DNA of 14,039 bases from an uncultured Eubacteriales bacterium (GCA_900546415.1 URCY01000048.1:1-14039); one strand, 5' to 3'; shown: positions 5,768 to 13,488, counted from the stretch's first letter. A program made the numbers and translations. The notes: generated from the sequence alone by a model not told the origin.

Positions 5768-6892
5768 TTATTTCAGCTCGTTTCCTGCGCGGTAGACAGC
5801 CTTGCGGTTCAGCTCTGCGTCGCAGAGCACGAAATCGGCGACCTTGCCGTCGCGGATCGAGCCGACCTCGTCGAGCACGCCGAGCTGCCGTGCGGGATTA
5901 TAGGTTGCGGCGCGCACGGCGTCCTCGCGCGGAATGCCGAAGGAGATCGCGCGCAGCATACAGTCATAAAGATTCGTCGCCGAGCCGGCGATCGTGCCGT
6001 CGGCCAGACGGGCGATGCCGTCCTTCAAAAAGACCTGCTGACCGCCCAGCTCGTATTCGCCGTCGGGCATTCCGCAGCAGCGCAGCGAGTCGGAGATCAG
6101 CACCATGCGCGCCGCGCCGAAGATGCGGAACGCCAGGCGCACGGATGCCGGATGGACATGCTGCCCGTCGGAGATCAGCTCGGCGCTGACGGCCTCGGCC
6201 TCGGCGGCGGCGGCGATCACACCGGGCTTGCGGTGGTGGATGGCGGGCATGGCGTTATAAAGGTGGGTCAGGTGGGTCACGCCGGCCGCGATCCCGGCGG
6301 CAGCGGCGTCGTAATCAGCGTCGGTGTGCGCGATGGAGACGGTGCAAAGCTTGCTCGCCTTGCGGATGAAGTCGCATGCGCCCGCAAGCTCGGGCGCGAC
6401 GTCGACGATGCGCACCAGCCCGCCGCAGTCCTCAAACAGCTTGCGGAAGGCGTCAAAATCCGGAAGACGCAGGTACGCGCCGTTCTGCGCGCCCTTTTTC
6501 TTCTCAGAGAAGAACGGCCCCTCCATCTGGATGCCGCGCAGGGCGGCGCAGTCCGTGCGATTTTCGTCGACGAAGGCGCGCGCCGAGGCGAAGGCGGCCG
6601 CCAGCGTCTCATAGGGCAGGGTCATGGACGCGGGCGCGAACGAGGTCACGCCGTTTTTGCCCAGATATTCGGCCATTTTTTCCACACCGGCAAGCGCTCC
6701 GTCGGAAAAATCCGCGCCGGAGTTGCCGTGCGTGTGTACGTCGATGAGGCCGGGGATGACATAGGCTCCGTGCAGGTCGACGGCATCGGGCTGCTCCTGC
6801 AAAACATGGCAGAAGCGTCCGTTTTCAACGGAAAATGCGCCGCGCTCAAAGCGGAATTTCTCGGTGTAAAGATTTGCGTTTTTATAGTTCAT
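5768..6892 (-). CDS. nagA: N-acetylglucosamine-6-phosphate deacetylase (NagA)
   Basis: A 374-residue amidohydrolase that removes acetate from GlcNAc-6-phosphate in the cytoplasm. The TIM-barrel motifs are present in order: GLIDVHTHGNSG with the HxH pair at 53 and 55, the metal ligand E124 in QMEGPFFSEKKKGAQ, H189 in SIAHTDADY, H210 in THLTHLYNAM, the substrate histidine region SDGQHVHP (242-249), and catalytic D268 in LISDSLRCCGM. The C-terminal strand region GKVADFVLCD fits the family. The spacing matches E. coli NagA (E131, H195, H216, D273). The ATG at 6892 has GGAGG six bases upstream. It is the last gene of a kinase-kinase-deacetylase operon, 19 bases after the ROK-like gene. No nagB is in the window. 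The substrate could be another N-acetylhexosamine phosphate. Confidence 0.94.
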   Translation of the reverse strand: MNYKNANLYTEKFRFERGAFSVENGRFCHVLQEQPDAVDLHGAYVIPGLIDVHTHGNSGADFSDGALAGVEKMAEYLGKNGVTSFAPASMTLPYETLAAAFASARAFVDENRTDCAALRGIQMEGPFFSEKKKGAQNGAYLRLPDFDAFRKLFEDCGGLVRIVDVAPELAGACDFIRKASKLCTVSIAHTDADYDAAAAGIAAGVTHLTHLYNAMPAIHHRKPGVIAAAAEAEAVSAELISDGQHVHPASVRLAFRIFGAARMVLISDSLRCCGMPDGEYELGGQQVFLKDGIARLADGTIAGSATNLYDCMLRAISFGIPREDAVRAATYNPARQLGVLDEVGSIRDGKVADFVLCDAELNRKAVYRAGNELK

Positions 6893-6911
6893 AATACCCT
6901 CCGTGCGGCGC

Positions 6912-8294
6912 TCAGGCGCGGCGCTCCGGCAGACTCGCTGCGGCGACGGACTGGCCGACGCGGCGGGTCTTTTCGTCCGGCAGCATCACGCGCACCTTTT
7001 CGTTCAGCGCGGGATATTCCTCGCGCAGGATGCGCAGACAGTTGTCGAGAATGATGCTTCCGCCGATGCCGGACATCACGCGTCCGAGCACGATCATATG
7101 GTGTACGTCATAGAATCTGCAATAGAGCTTGAGCGTATGCGCCAGATAAGCGCCGATGGACGCAAAAACGCGCTTGGCGCGCTCGTCGCCGCGCTCGGCC
7201 AGCTCCTGCACGGCCTTGAGCTTTTCGGCCGGGGTGAGGGCGGCGTCCAGCTCGATCCCGGCGCGCGGCGCGAGCTTGATGACCGCGTCCTGCGAGAAAT
7301 ATTTGCAGCCGACGCCGAGGTCGGTCGACCATTCGTCCTGCTCGGCGCGCTCAAACAGATCGACTGGCGCGAAGGCCAGCTCGTTGAGCCAGCCGAGAAC
7401 GTTGCCGTCCGCGTCGACATAGCCGACGGCCTCGCTCGTGCCCATGGCCATACCCATGACCGAGCCGGTCTCCAGACCCATTGCGCCGGCAAGCGCCGTC
7501 ACGTCGCCGTCGTTTGCAACGACGATGGGCACGTCGCCCAGCTCCTTGGCCGCGCGGTCGTAGATCGTCTTGACCAGCTCGCGCTTCTCGCGCGGGACCT
7601 TTATGAACAGGGAGGAGACCATCGGGCTGTTGCCGATGAAAACGCCGGCCGAGGAGACGCCGATGCCGTCCACGCGCGGCATTTTCGAGGCGGCCGTTTT
7701 GAAGGCCTCGACGATGCCGTCGAAGTGGTACTGCGGGTCGCTCATCGTCTTCGGATGCCAGACGACCTCCTCGGAATAGACGGTCTTGCCGTCGATAACG
7801 GCCGAGACCTTGCGGTCGGAGCCGCCCGCGTCGAAGCCGATGCGGCAGCCTTCCATGTGGCCGCCGATGGAGACGGAGGATTCGTTTGCCGCGGGGCAGT
7901 CCTCCGGGGCGCAGTCGATGACCTCGAAGGGGACCTCATAGACGTCCTGCATGAACTGCACGTCGAATTTGCGCTCGCCCTCAAGGGTGTAGGCCTTTTG
8001 CAGGCGCTGCGCCAGCGCGGAATTTCCGTAGATATAGATGCGGAAGCCGCCGATCGACCAGAGCAGAAATTTAACATAGCGTTCCACGAAGCGATAGTCG
8101 GCCTCGGCCAGCTCCGGCGTGCCGTGGATCTTGGTGTGGTGAACGGAGATCTTGCCCTTGTCGCGCTCGATGGCGATGGTCAGCGGCTGCGCGGCACCCT
8201 TTTCATAGGCGTCGATCCAGACGCCGAAGGGGATGAAATCCGGATCAAGCTCCGGCAGGTTTCGGATGGAATAGTCGATTCCAAGATACTTCAT
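6912..8294 (-). CDS. ROK-like sugar kinase / ASKHA protein with N-terminal extension
   Basis: A 460-residue protein. Residues about 150-450 show the actin-like ATPase fold used by ROK kinases: phosphate-1 loop RIGFDAGGSDRKVSAVIDG (D155), the GIGVSSAGVF strand (211-219), VVANDGDVTALAGA with the catalytic-type ND at 261-262, and the Gly-rich MGMAMGTSEAVGYV (280-293). Residues 1-149 form an extra region that I cannot assign. The ROK zinc motif CxCGxxGC is not seen, so it is a divergent member. Context between a GlcNAc-1-kinase-like gene and nagA makes an amino-sugar 6-kinase the natural guess, which would feed NagA. The start has AAAGGAG upstream and lies 18 bases after the preceding stop. Kinase activity and substrate are inferred. 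Confidence 0.8.
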   Translation of the reverse strand: MKYLGIDYSIRNLPELDPDFIPFGVWIDAYEKGAAQPLTIAIERDKGKISVHHTKIHGTPELAEADYRFVERYVKFLLWSIGGFRIYIYGNSALAQRLQKAYTLEGERKFDVQFMQDVYEVPFEVIDCAPEDCPAANESSVSIGGHMEGCRIGFDAGGSDRKVSAVIDGKTVYSEEVVWHPKTMSDPQYHFDGIVEAFKTAASKMPRVDGIGVSSAGVFIGNSPMVSSLFIKVPREKRELVKTIYDRAAKELGDVPIVVANDGDVTALAGAMGLETGSVMGMAMGTSEAVGYVDADGNVLGWLNELAFAPVDLFERAEQDEWSTDLGVGCKYFSQDAVIKLAPRAGIELDAALTPAEKLKAVQELAERGDERAKRVFASIGAYLAHTLKLYCRFYDVHHMIVLGRVMSGIGGSIILDNCLRILREEYPALNEKVRVMLPDEKTRRVGQSVAAASLPERRA

Positions 8295-8312
8295 GTGCGG
8301 AGTCTCCTTTTG

Positions 8313-9395
8313 TTATCGTATTGCTGCTTCCTCTCGGACGATCTGCTGCATCTGCGACCACTTGCGCTCCATGTCGGCCACGAGCTTCATCTGCGTGCGT
8401 GCGCGCACGAGGTTGTGCTCTTCATAATCGGTCTTGAAATAGCAGTCGCCGTTGAGGTAGTCTGTCAGGAAGCGCACGGCCAGCTCGAGCGTGATGATCT
8501 TCGCGCCCAGCGGCAGCAGCTCGACCTCCTTGTCGGTCAAGCCGGGGCAGGCCTTGAGATAGCCGGAGGTATAAACGCGGAACAGCTTCAGGTCGATGGA
8601 CATTTTGGAAAGGTCGCGCTCGTCCTCGGCGGCGGTCGCCGCGCCGAAGCGGATGGAATCGCCGAAGTCATAGAGCGCCGAGCCGGGCATTACGGTATCC
8701 AGATCGAGCACGCAGAGCGCCTTGCGCGTCTTGCGGTTGAGCAGGACGTTGTTCAGCTTGGTGTCGTTATGTGTTACACGGAGCGGAAGCTCCCCGCTGT
8801 CAAGCAGATTGCAGATCGTCCCGGCCTCGTTTTCGCGTTCGAGCACGAAGTTGATCTCGCCGGGGATTTTTTTCGCGCGGCCGGCCTCGTCCTTTTCCAG
8901 CGCCTCGTGGAACTGACGGTAGCGGTCGACCGTGTTATGAAACAGCGGGATCGTCTCATGCAGCTCAGCCGCCGGAAAGTCGGCCAGCATCTCCTGAAAA
9001 CGGCCGAAGGCGATCGCGCTCTCGTAAAAATCGCGGTCGGATTCCGGAGCTTCGAGGCAGATGCCGTCGGCGTATTCATAGCAGCGCCAGAATTCGCCGT
9101 CTGTGTCGACATAATAATATGTACCGTTGTCGGCCTGCTGGAAGTGCAGGATCTCGCTCTGATCCTCCACGCGGTCGCGCAGGTATTCGGTGATTGCGCC
9201 GACGTTTTCCATCACGGCCTTCGGGTTGCTGAAGACATATTTATTGATGCGCTGCAGGATGTAGACCTTGCCGCTGTCAGTTTTTACCTGATAGGTGCTG
9301 TTGATATGCCCGGAGCCGTACTCCTTGCAGGAGACAGGGCTGCCCTCCAGCGCAAAATGCGGCAGGACACGCTCCGGATGCAGTTGCTTTTTCAA
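8313..9395 (-). CDS. N-acetylhexosamine 1-kinase-like phosphotransferase (NahK/LnpB-like)
   Basis: A 360-residue kinase of the APH/choline-kinase fold. The N-lobe has GSGHINSTYQVKT (28-39) and VYILQRINKYVFSNP (44-58), both close to NahK of the bifidobacterial galacto-N-biose/lacto-N-biose pathway. The catalytic loop THNDTKLNNVLLN (208-220, base D211) and the metal-binding LDLDTVMPG (230-238) are intact. NahK phosphorylates GlcNAc or GalNAc at C1. The start is TTG at 9395, with GGGAG nine bases upstream. It is the first gene of the operon, directly behind a consensus promoter. No phosphorylase or UDP-sugar transferase is next to it, so the pathway use may differ from bifidobacteria. The family assignment is strong; the exact sugar is inferred. 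Confidence 0.85.
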   Translation of the reverse strand: MKKQLHPERVLPHFALEGSPVSCKEYGSGHINSTYQVKTDSGKVYILQRINKYVFSNPKAVMENVGAITEYLRDRVEDQSEILHFQQADNGTYYYVDTDGEFWRCYEYADGICLEAPESDRDFYESAIAFGRFQEMLADFPAAELHETIPLFHNTVDRYRQFHEALEKDEAGRAKKIPGEINFVLERENEAGTICNLLDSGELPLRVTHNDTKLNNVLLNRKTRKALCVLDLDTVMPGSALYDFGDSIRFGAATAAEDERDLSKMSIDLKLFRVYTSGYLKACPGLTDKEVELLPLGAKIITLELAVRFLTDYLNGDCYFKTDYEEHNLVRARTQMKLVADMERKWSQMQQIVREEAAIR

Positions 9396-9409
9396 TGAAG
9401 ATCACTCCC

Positions 9410-9417
9410 AAACGTTT
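9410..9417. promoter_or_regulatory. Possible operator overlapping the kinase ribosome binding site
   Basis: The palindrome AAACGTTT resembles the core of LacI/CcpA-family operators. It abuts the GGGAG ribosome site of the NahK-like gene. A second inverted repeat, CATCCT-ATGC-AGGAATG, lies just beyond it at 9421-9437. No regulator gene is nearby, and an 8-bp palindrome can occur by chance. Confidence 0.25.
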
Positions 9418-9473
9418 TCTCATCCTATGCAGGAATGAGTGCGTTGCCTCGTTCTGATTGGCGATTTTGAGCT

Positions 9474-9502
9474 ATTATACCACGCAGCGACAAAAAACGC
9501 AA
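9474..9502 (-). promoter_or_regulatory. Sigma-A promoter of the amino-sugar operon
   Basis: On the minus strand: -35 TTGCGT (9502-9497), a 17-base spacer and a consensus -10 TATAAT (9479-9474). The predicted leader is about 70 bases to the TTG start. Confidence 0.85.
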
Positions 9503-9550
9503 GAAAATTCTTAATCCCGGCACTTTTTGACGCTCTGTTAAATTTTAATC

Positions 9551-9579
9551 TTGCGGAATATCCGAAAAAAGAATATAAT
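9551..9579 (+). promoter_or_regulatory. Sigma-A promoter of the lipid kinase gene
   Basis: TTGCGG (9551-9556), a 17-base spacer and TATAAT (9574-9579), followed by a leader of about 29 bases with AGAGGA before the ATG. It is divergent from the amino-sugar promoter, with about 50 bases between the two -35 boxes. Confidence 0.85.
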
Positions 9580-9614
9580 GGGAGCAGAATACCGAGACAG
9601 AAAGAGGAATTCCC

Positions 9615-10487
9615 ATGACTTATCACATCCTGTTCAATCCGCTGGCAGGAAACGGCAAGGGCGAGGAGCGCGCGAAAAGGCTCGAGACCCTGCTGACGGA
9701 CGGCGCGCGCTGCTATCATGACCTGACGAAGCTGAACGGCTATGCGCCGCTGCTCAGGACGCTCGAACCGCAGGACGTGCTGGTGCTGACAGGCGGCGAC
9801 GGCACGATCAACCGCTTCCTGAACGAGGCAGATTATGACGCGTTTGAAAATGAAATTCTATATTACGCAACCGGAAGCGGCAACGACTTCCTGCACGATC
9901 TGGACAAGCCGGCTGACGCCGCGCCGTTTTCGCTGCGGCCATATCTGAAAAACCTGCCGTCCGTGACGGTCAACGGGCAGACGCGGAGGTTCCTCAACGG
10001 CATTGGCTACGGCATCGACGGCTACTGCTGCGAGGTTGGCGACCGCCTGCGCGGGACGACGGACAAGCCCGTCAACTACACGGCCATCGCGATCAAGGGT
10101 CTGCTGTTCCACTATCATCCCGTGCGCGCGACGGTCACGGTGGACGGGCAGACGCGCACCTTCCGCCGTGTCTGGCTTGCCCCGACGATGCACGGCCGGT
10201 TTTATGGCGGCGGCATGATGGTCACGCCGGATCAGTGGCGCAATAACCCGGCGGGCACGGTGTCCACCTGCGTGCTCTACGGCTCCGGGAAGCTCAAGAC
10301 GCTGCTCGTATTCCCCTCGATCTTCAAGGGCGAGCATGTGAAGCATGAGGAGATGGTGCAGATCCTGACCGGACATGAGATCACCGTGCGCTTTGACCGT
10401 CCGACGGCGCTGCAGATCGACGGCGAGACGATCCTCGGCGTGACGGAGTACAGCGTCCGTGCGGGCGTTCCGGCGGCAGTCGTATGA
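9615..10487 (+). CDS. YegS/DagK-family lipid kinase
   Basis: A 290-residue cytoplasmic-face lipid kinase. The N-terminal catalytic domain has FNPLAGNGKG (7-16), the hallmark nucleotide motif TGGDGTINRFLNEA (59-72) and GSGNDF (87-92). The C-terminal beta domain carries FLNGIGYGIDG and ends with QIDGETILG, the usual lipid-kinase finishing motif. Family members phosphorylate diacylglycerol (DgkB type) or related lipids such as undecaprenol or phosphatidylglycerol, and sequence alone does not decide which. The length is normal for the family. The ATG at 9615 has AAAGAGGA upstream. It is transcribed alone from its own promoter and ends at a bidirectional terminator shared with the phage cassette. 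Confidence 0.92.
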   Translation: MTYHILFNPLAGNGKGEERAKRLETLLTDGARCYHDLTKLNGYAPLLRTLEPQDVLVLTGGDGTINRFLNEADYDAFENEILYYATGSGNDFLHDLDKPADAAPFSLRPYLKNLPSVTVNGQTRRFLNGIGYGIDGYCCEVGDRLRGTTDKPVNYTAIAIKGLLFHYHPVRATVTVDGQTRTFRRVWLAPTMHGRFYGGGMMVTPDQWRNNPAGTVSTCVLYGSGKLKTLLVFPSIFKGEHVKHEEMVQILTGHEITVRFDRPTALQIDGETILGVTEYSVRAGVPAAVV

Positions 10488-10541
10488 TGCCCGAAACGGG
10501 GAAAATCATGCAGCGGGCGCGATACGCCCTGCCCGGATAAA

Positions 10542-10577
10542 AAAACGGCTTGGAAGCGAAAGCTTCCAAGCCGTTTT
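10542..10577. terminator. Bidirectional terminator between lipid kinase and phage cassette
   Basis: A perfect 16-bp stem AAAACGGCTTGGAAGC (10542-10557) with its complement (10562-10577), a GAAA loop, and A/T runs at both ends. It ends the lipid kinase on the plus strand and the phage gene cluster on the minus strand, ten bases after the last phage stop codon. Confidence 0.93.
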
Positions 10578-10586
10578 GCGCGGGTG

Positions 10587-10922
10587 CTATAAAATTTCCA
10601 GCAGACGGAATCGGTAGCGCAGGATGCCGTTTTCGGCCTGCTCGTCCGACACCAGCTCGGTCATGCAGGCGTTGATGCTGCCGTAGACCGGGTGGGAAAA
10701 GGCGTGCGCCTGTCCGTCGAGCAGCGCCGCGAGGGAGCGGAACGACGCGCCGGGACTGTCGCCGTAAAAAATGCCCTCGCCCTCTATGACGCGCCCGAGC
10801 CGCCCGAGCAGCCGTACCTGCCATGCGCCGGTATTCGTCTCCTTGGAGACGACCTTCCAGCCATAGGTGATCTCCAGCCGCTCCGGGTCGTTCGGAAAGG
10901 CAAAGCTTCCGTATTGAATCAT
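10587..10922 (-). CDS. Phage tail protein resembling DNA-circularisation N-terminal domain
   Basis: A 111-residue protein. After an N-terminal strand (IQYGSFAFP), the segment LGRVIEGEGIFYGDS, then FRSLAALLDGQAHAF, then HPVYGSINACMTEL and a final YRFRLLE strand follow the pattern of the DNA_circ_N domain (PF07157). That domain is found at the front of tail/baseplate proteins of Mu-like and other long-tailed phages. Here the domain stands alone with no C-terminal half. The ATG at 10922 has GAGGAGG six bases upstream, 13 bases after the preceding stop. It is the last gene of the cassette. The domain is recognised by pattern, not alignment; a gpU-like tail completion protein is the main alternative. 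Confidence 0.6.
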   Translation of the reverse strand: MIQYGSFAFPNDPERLEITYGWKVVSKETNTGAWQVRLLGRLGRVIEGEGIFYGDSPGASFRSLAALLDGQAHAFSHPVYGSINACMTELVSDEQAENGILRYRFRLLEIL

Positions 10923-10935
10923 GCTCCGCCTCCTC

Positions 10936-11331
10936 TCAGGATGCCGTCTCAACGCAGCTGCGATGGCGCGCCTGGAGCTTCGCGTGCGTCAATAGCTGCT
11001 TGCCGTTTTCATGCCGGGTCGTCAGCTCGGTGAACTCGCAGTTGCGATAGATCGTCAGCAGCTTGCCGCAGCGGATGGCCAGCGTGAAATCGTGCAGCGT
11101 GTGCCAGTCTGAAATTGCCTCCTGACCGGGCGCGACGAGGCGGCTCTGCTCCAGCTCGACCTCGTAGCGCTCGGCTGTCGGCTTGAGGATCACGGGCAGC
11201 TTCTGCCCGAAGCTCCTGACCGGCACGACCGTGCGCACCGTGTGCTCGCGTACCTGCTGCATCAGCATGAGCGCGCGGTCGTTGATCTGGATCAGAAACG
11301 GCAGGGTCGTCGGTAGATAGTGATTTTCCAT
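10936..11331 (-). CDS. Putative phage tail protein (tail-tube position)
   Basis: A 131-residue protein with alternating strands and one short helix. MENHYLPTTLPFLIQINDRA opens it, then paired strands (RTVVPVRSFGQKLPVILKP, YEVELEQSRL), a SDWHTLHDFTLAI segment and TIYRNCEFTELTTRHENG. It follows the terminator-like gene, where the tail tube gene normally sits in long-tailed phages, and a small beta-rich protein is compatible with a tube subunit, but I recognise no specific family. The ATG at 11331 has GAGGAGG seven bases upstream; the frame is open further upstream only as a shadow of the next gene. Confidence 0.7.
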   Translation of the reverse strand: MENHYLPTTLPFLIQINDRALMLMQQVREHTVRTVVPVRSFGQKLPVILKPTAERYEVELEQSRLVAPGQEAISDWHTLHDFTLAIRCGKLLTIYRNCEFTELTTRHENGKQLLTHAKLQARHRSCVETAS

Positions 11332-11341
11332 ACAAGCCTCC

Positions 11342-11767
11342 TCAAGCGGTCTGATAGCAATAGGCCGACAGCTCGATGCGCAGCCGGTGGCGGAAGCAGT
11401 CCGTTCTGGCGTCGTAATACGGCGGATCAAGCCGGATCGCCCCGACGGTGTAGTCGTCCAGCTCCCCGAGCACCGCGTTGAGCACCAGCGGCAGCAGCGT
11501 GGCGTCCTGCCGCGCGGACTTGGGATAGGAGCTGTAGCTCTCGAGAAACAGCGTTCCGGAGACGCGGCGTCCGCGCTGGGTGACGCCGTCGGCGTTGCGG
11601 AAGAGCGCATTGTCCAGCCCGGCCGGCTCATAGCGGATTGCCTCCACGCCGATCATGATGCGCGGCCCGGCCAGATTCGGCGTGAACCGCTTCTGCGGGA
11701 AGGCGACCGTGACGCCGAGGTTTTTCTCGGCCAGCGCGGCTGCAAGCGTTTCAGGCAGCTTTACCAT
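11342..11767 (-). CDS. Putative phage tail terminator / neck protein
   Basis: A 141-residue protein. The layout is an N-terminal helix (LPETLAAALAEKNLGVTVAF), a long beta section with PRIMIGVEAIRYEP and RVSGTLFLES, a helix (TLLPLVLNAVLGEL), and late strands (GAIRLDPP, CFRHRLRIELSAYCY). This is the usual layout of tail terminator (gp17-like) proteins. It lies third after the capsid gene, in the classic adaptor-stopper-terminator order. The ATG at 11767 has GGAGG seven bases upstream and overlaps the upstream gene by seven bases. Role inferred from layout and position. Confidence 0.65.
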   Translation of the reverse strand: MVKLPETLAAALAEKNLGVTVAFPQKRFTPNLAGPRIMIGVEAIRYEPAGLDNALFRNADGVTQRGRRVSGTLFLESYSSYPKSARQDATLLPLVLNAVLGELDDYTVGAIRLDPPYYDARTDCFRHRLRIELSAYCYQTA

Positions 11768-12099
11768 CCTGCGTCCTCCCCCGTCTCGACGCACAGACCC
11801 CAGACGAACAGCCGGTCGTTGCGGAAGACGATCGCGTCGGCGCGCCGCACGATGAAGGTGCGCGTGTCATAGACGACGAAGTCGCCGCCGTTCAGCATCA
11901 GCTCAGGCGGGCCGATGTAGAGGAACTGACCGCGCGGGATCTCGCCGCAGTCCGGGATCATGCGCTCCATATTCTGCCAGCTCTTCGAGGTCACGAGCTG
12001 CAAAAAGGCGCGCGTGTGGCGGTAGGTGTTCGTTCCGTTGAAGACCAGCGTGGTCGCCGCGCCGTAGTCGCGGATGAGCCTTGCGATCAGCTCCTTCAT
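11761..12099 (-). CDS. Putative phage head closure (stopper) protein
   Basis: A 112-residue protein with an N-terminal helix (MKELIARLIRDYG) and a beta-barrel-like remainder: PRGQFLYIGPPEL, a turn GGDFVVYDTRTFIVRRADAI, then DRLFVWGLCVETGED. Head closure proteins of Firmicutes siphophages show this pattern of a barrel with a YIVRRAE-type strand. Its ATG overlaps the stop of the adaptor gene as ATGA. The role rests on position and general fold pattern; I cannot name a specific family. Confidence 0.65.
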   Translation of the reverse strand: MKELIARLIRDYGAATTLVFNGTNTYRHTRAFLQLVTSKSWQNMERMIPDCGEIPRGQFLYIGPPELMLNGGDFVVYDTRTFIVRRADAIVFRNDRLFVWGLCVETGEDAGW

Positions 12100-12440
12100 G
12101 CGCGCACCCCCACAAAGGCCGTGCTGCCCTGACAGTACGGCGCGATCAGCTCACGAGCCGCCGCAGAGAGCTGGTCGTTTGACCGGTCGAAGACCAGCCG
12201 CATTGTGCCCGCCTGGAACTGCTCCAGCCCCTCGCTTGCCATGAGATTCAGGCAGGCAAGCGAGAGCATCGCCGCCGCGAGCACGAACACGTCGTGGCAG
12301 TCCGCGGGCGTCAGCTCCCTGCGCAGCCGCCGGGTCAGGAACTGCTCCGTTCCCACGCAGACGGCCGTCACGAGCGAGGCGTTCACGGTCGATTGCAGCA
12401 GGTTCACCGTCAGCTCGCGGATCTCGTCTTGCATCGCCAT
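12096..12440 (-). CDS. Putative phage head-tail adaptor
   Basis: A 114-residue, mainly helical protein: QDEIRELTVNLLQSTVNASL, TEQFLTRRLRREL, then HDVFVLAAAMLSLACLNLMA. The small all-helical build and its place directly after the capsid gene suit a gp6/gp15-like adaptor that sits below the portal. The stop of the capsid gene is six bases upstream; the ATG at 12440 has only a weak GGAAG site. A second in-frame ATG two codons later is possible. Confidence 0.65.
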   Translation of the reverse strand: MAMQDEIRELTVNLLQSTVNASLVTAVCVGTEQFLTRRLRRELTPADCHDVFVLAAAMLSLACLNLMASEGLEQFQAGTMRLVFDRSNDQLSAAARELIAPYCQGSTAFVGVRA

Positions 12441-12445
12441 AGGGC

Positions 12446-13471
12446 TTACACTTCCAGCATACAGGCCGCATCGTTGTAGATCTTGCTGAAGCCGCAGATC
12501 GCCGTGATGGCCGCGCGCTCGAGCTGACGGTCGATCAGCTTGTCGTATTCCACGCTCAGCTCGCCTGCCTGCACCATCTCCAGCGCGTAGCGGCGGTCAA
12601 TGGCGAGAATCGCGCGCTCGTCCAGCGCGTCGCAGCGCAGCAGCTTTGCGCCGAGCGGCGTTTCAAAGCGTCCCGTGCCTTGAAAATTCAGCCCCGTGAG
12701 CGGATTTTTGAACTCGCTGAGCTTCATCAGGTTGGTCAGCGTGCCGGTGTTGACGAGCATGGTGTTCATCTCGAAGGGGTACATCTGCGCCCAGAAATCC
12801 ACGAGCGCATCATAGCTCAGCGTGCCGCTCGTGCCGCCGATCGGTTCTGTGCCGATCGTATAGCACGGCGCGGAATTCTTGTTCCCGTCGCCGGAGACGA
12901 GTACGTTCACGGCGTCGGCCAGCTGAGATTTCTGAATCTGTGCGCCGATCTGATGGAGCATAACGGAGAACAGGTCGAGCTTCTGGAAGCGCAGCGCCTC
13001 ATACGACGCGATCAGCATTCTGCCGCGCTTCTGCAGGTGCACCAGAGTTTCCCGCGTGCGCACGGAGGTCGAGGGGATGGCCGCGCCCTCTGCAACGTTG
13101 TGCAGGGAGCGTTCCTTTTCCGTGGGCACGGAGTAGATGCTGCGATAGTCGCGGCTGTCGATCGTGGTGATGCTCGCGGCGATCATCGGCAGGATGTCCT
13201 CCTCTTCCATGCCCTGCCGCACGACGCGCGCGACGAACTCGGGGAAGAGCACGGCCGACTCAAAGGTCGAGAAGAATTTCTCCACCGGGTCGGAGCCCGC
13301 GCCCTTGACGCGGATGCCGAAGCGCTTGAGCTGACGCTGGAAGGCGTCCGTGCCCTCAAGCGCCGTGCCCTTGTAGCTTTCCGAAGGGTCGAGTGCCTCA
13401 AGCACCTGTGAGAAGCTTTTTCCTGCCTCGCGGTACATACCCTTTTCGAGATGCAGCGTATCAAATGCCAT
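12446..13471 (-). CDS. Phage major capsid protein, HK97-fold
   Basis: A 341-residue major capsid protein. An N-terminal arm of about 75 residues (FDTLHLEKGMYREAGKSFSQ) precedes FFSTFESAVLFPEFVARVVR, the region where HK97-type capsid proteins of Clostridia begin their core. The P-domain and E-loop-like section has IYSVPTEKERSLHNVAEGAA and VRTRETLVHLQKRGRMLIAS, then SYEALRFQKLDLFSVMLHQIGAQI as the spine helix. The A-domain ends with RRYALEMVQAGELSVEYDKL and the terminal SKIYNDAACMLEV. No fused protease domain is present; a separate protease or scaffold would be expected beyond the window edge. The ATG at 13471 follows GAAAGGAAGG, 17 bases after the decoration-gene stop. Confidence 0.85.
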   Translation of the reverse strand: MAFDTLHLEKGMYREAGKSFSQVLEALDPSESYKGTALEGTDAFQRQLKRFGIRVKGAGSDPVEKFFSTFESAVLFPEFVARVVRQGMEEEDILPMIAASITTIDSRDYRSIYSVPTEKERSLHNVAEGAAIPSTSVRTRETLVHLQKRGRMLIASYEALRFQKLDLFSVMLHQIGAQIQKSQLADAVNVLVSGDGNKNSAPCYTIGTEPIGGTSGTLSYDALVDFWAQMYPFEMNTMLVNTGTLTNLMKLSEFKNPLTGLNFQGTGRFETPLGAKLLRCDALDERAILAIDRRYALEMVQAGELSVEYDKLIDRQLERAAITAICGFSKIYNDAACMLEV

Positions 13472-13488
13472 AGTTCAGCCTTCCTTTC

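Noticed and set aside
6903..9398. 831-codon plus-strand open frame antisense to nagA, the ROK-like and the NahK-like genes
   Set aside because: It spans three real genes and their ribosome sites, has no recognisable domain and shows Arg/His/Asp-rich shadow composition.
11332..11631. N-terminal extension of the tail-tube-position gene
   Set aside because: It overlaps the terminator-like gene out of frame; the ATG at 11331 has a GAGGAGG site at ideal distance.
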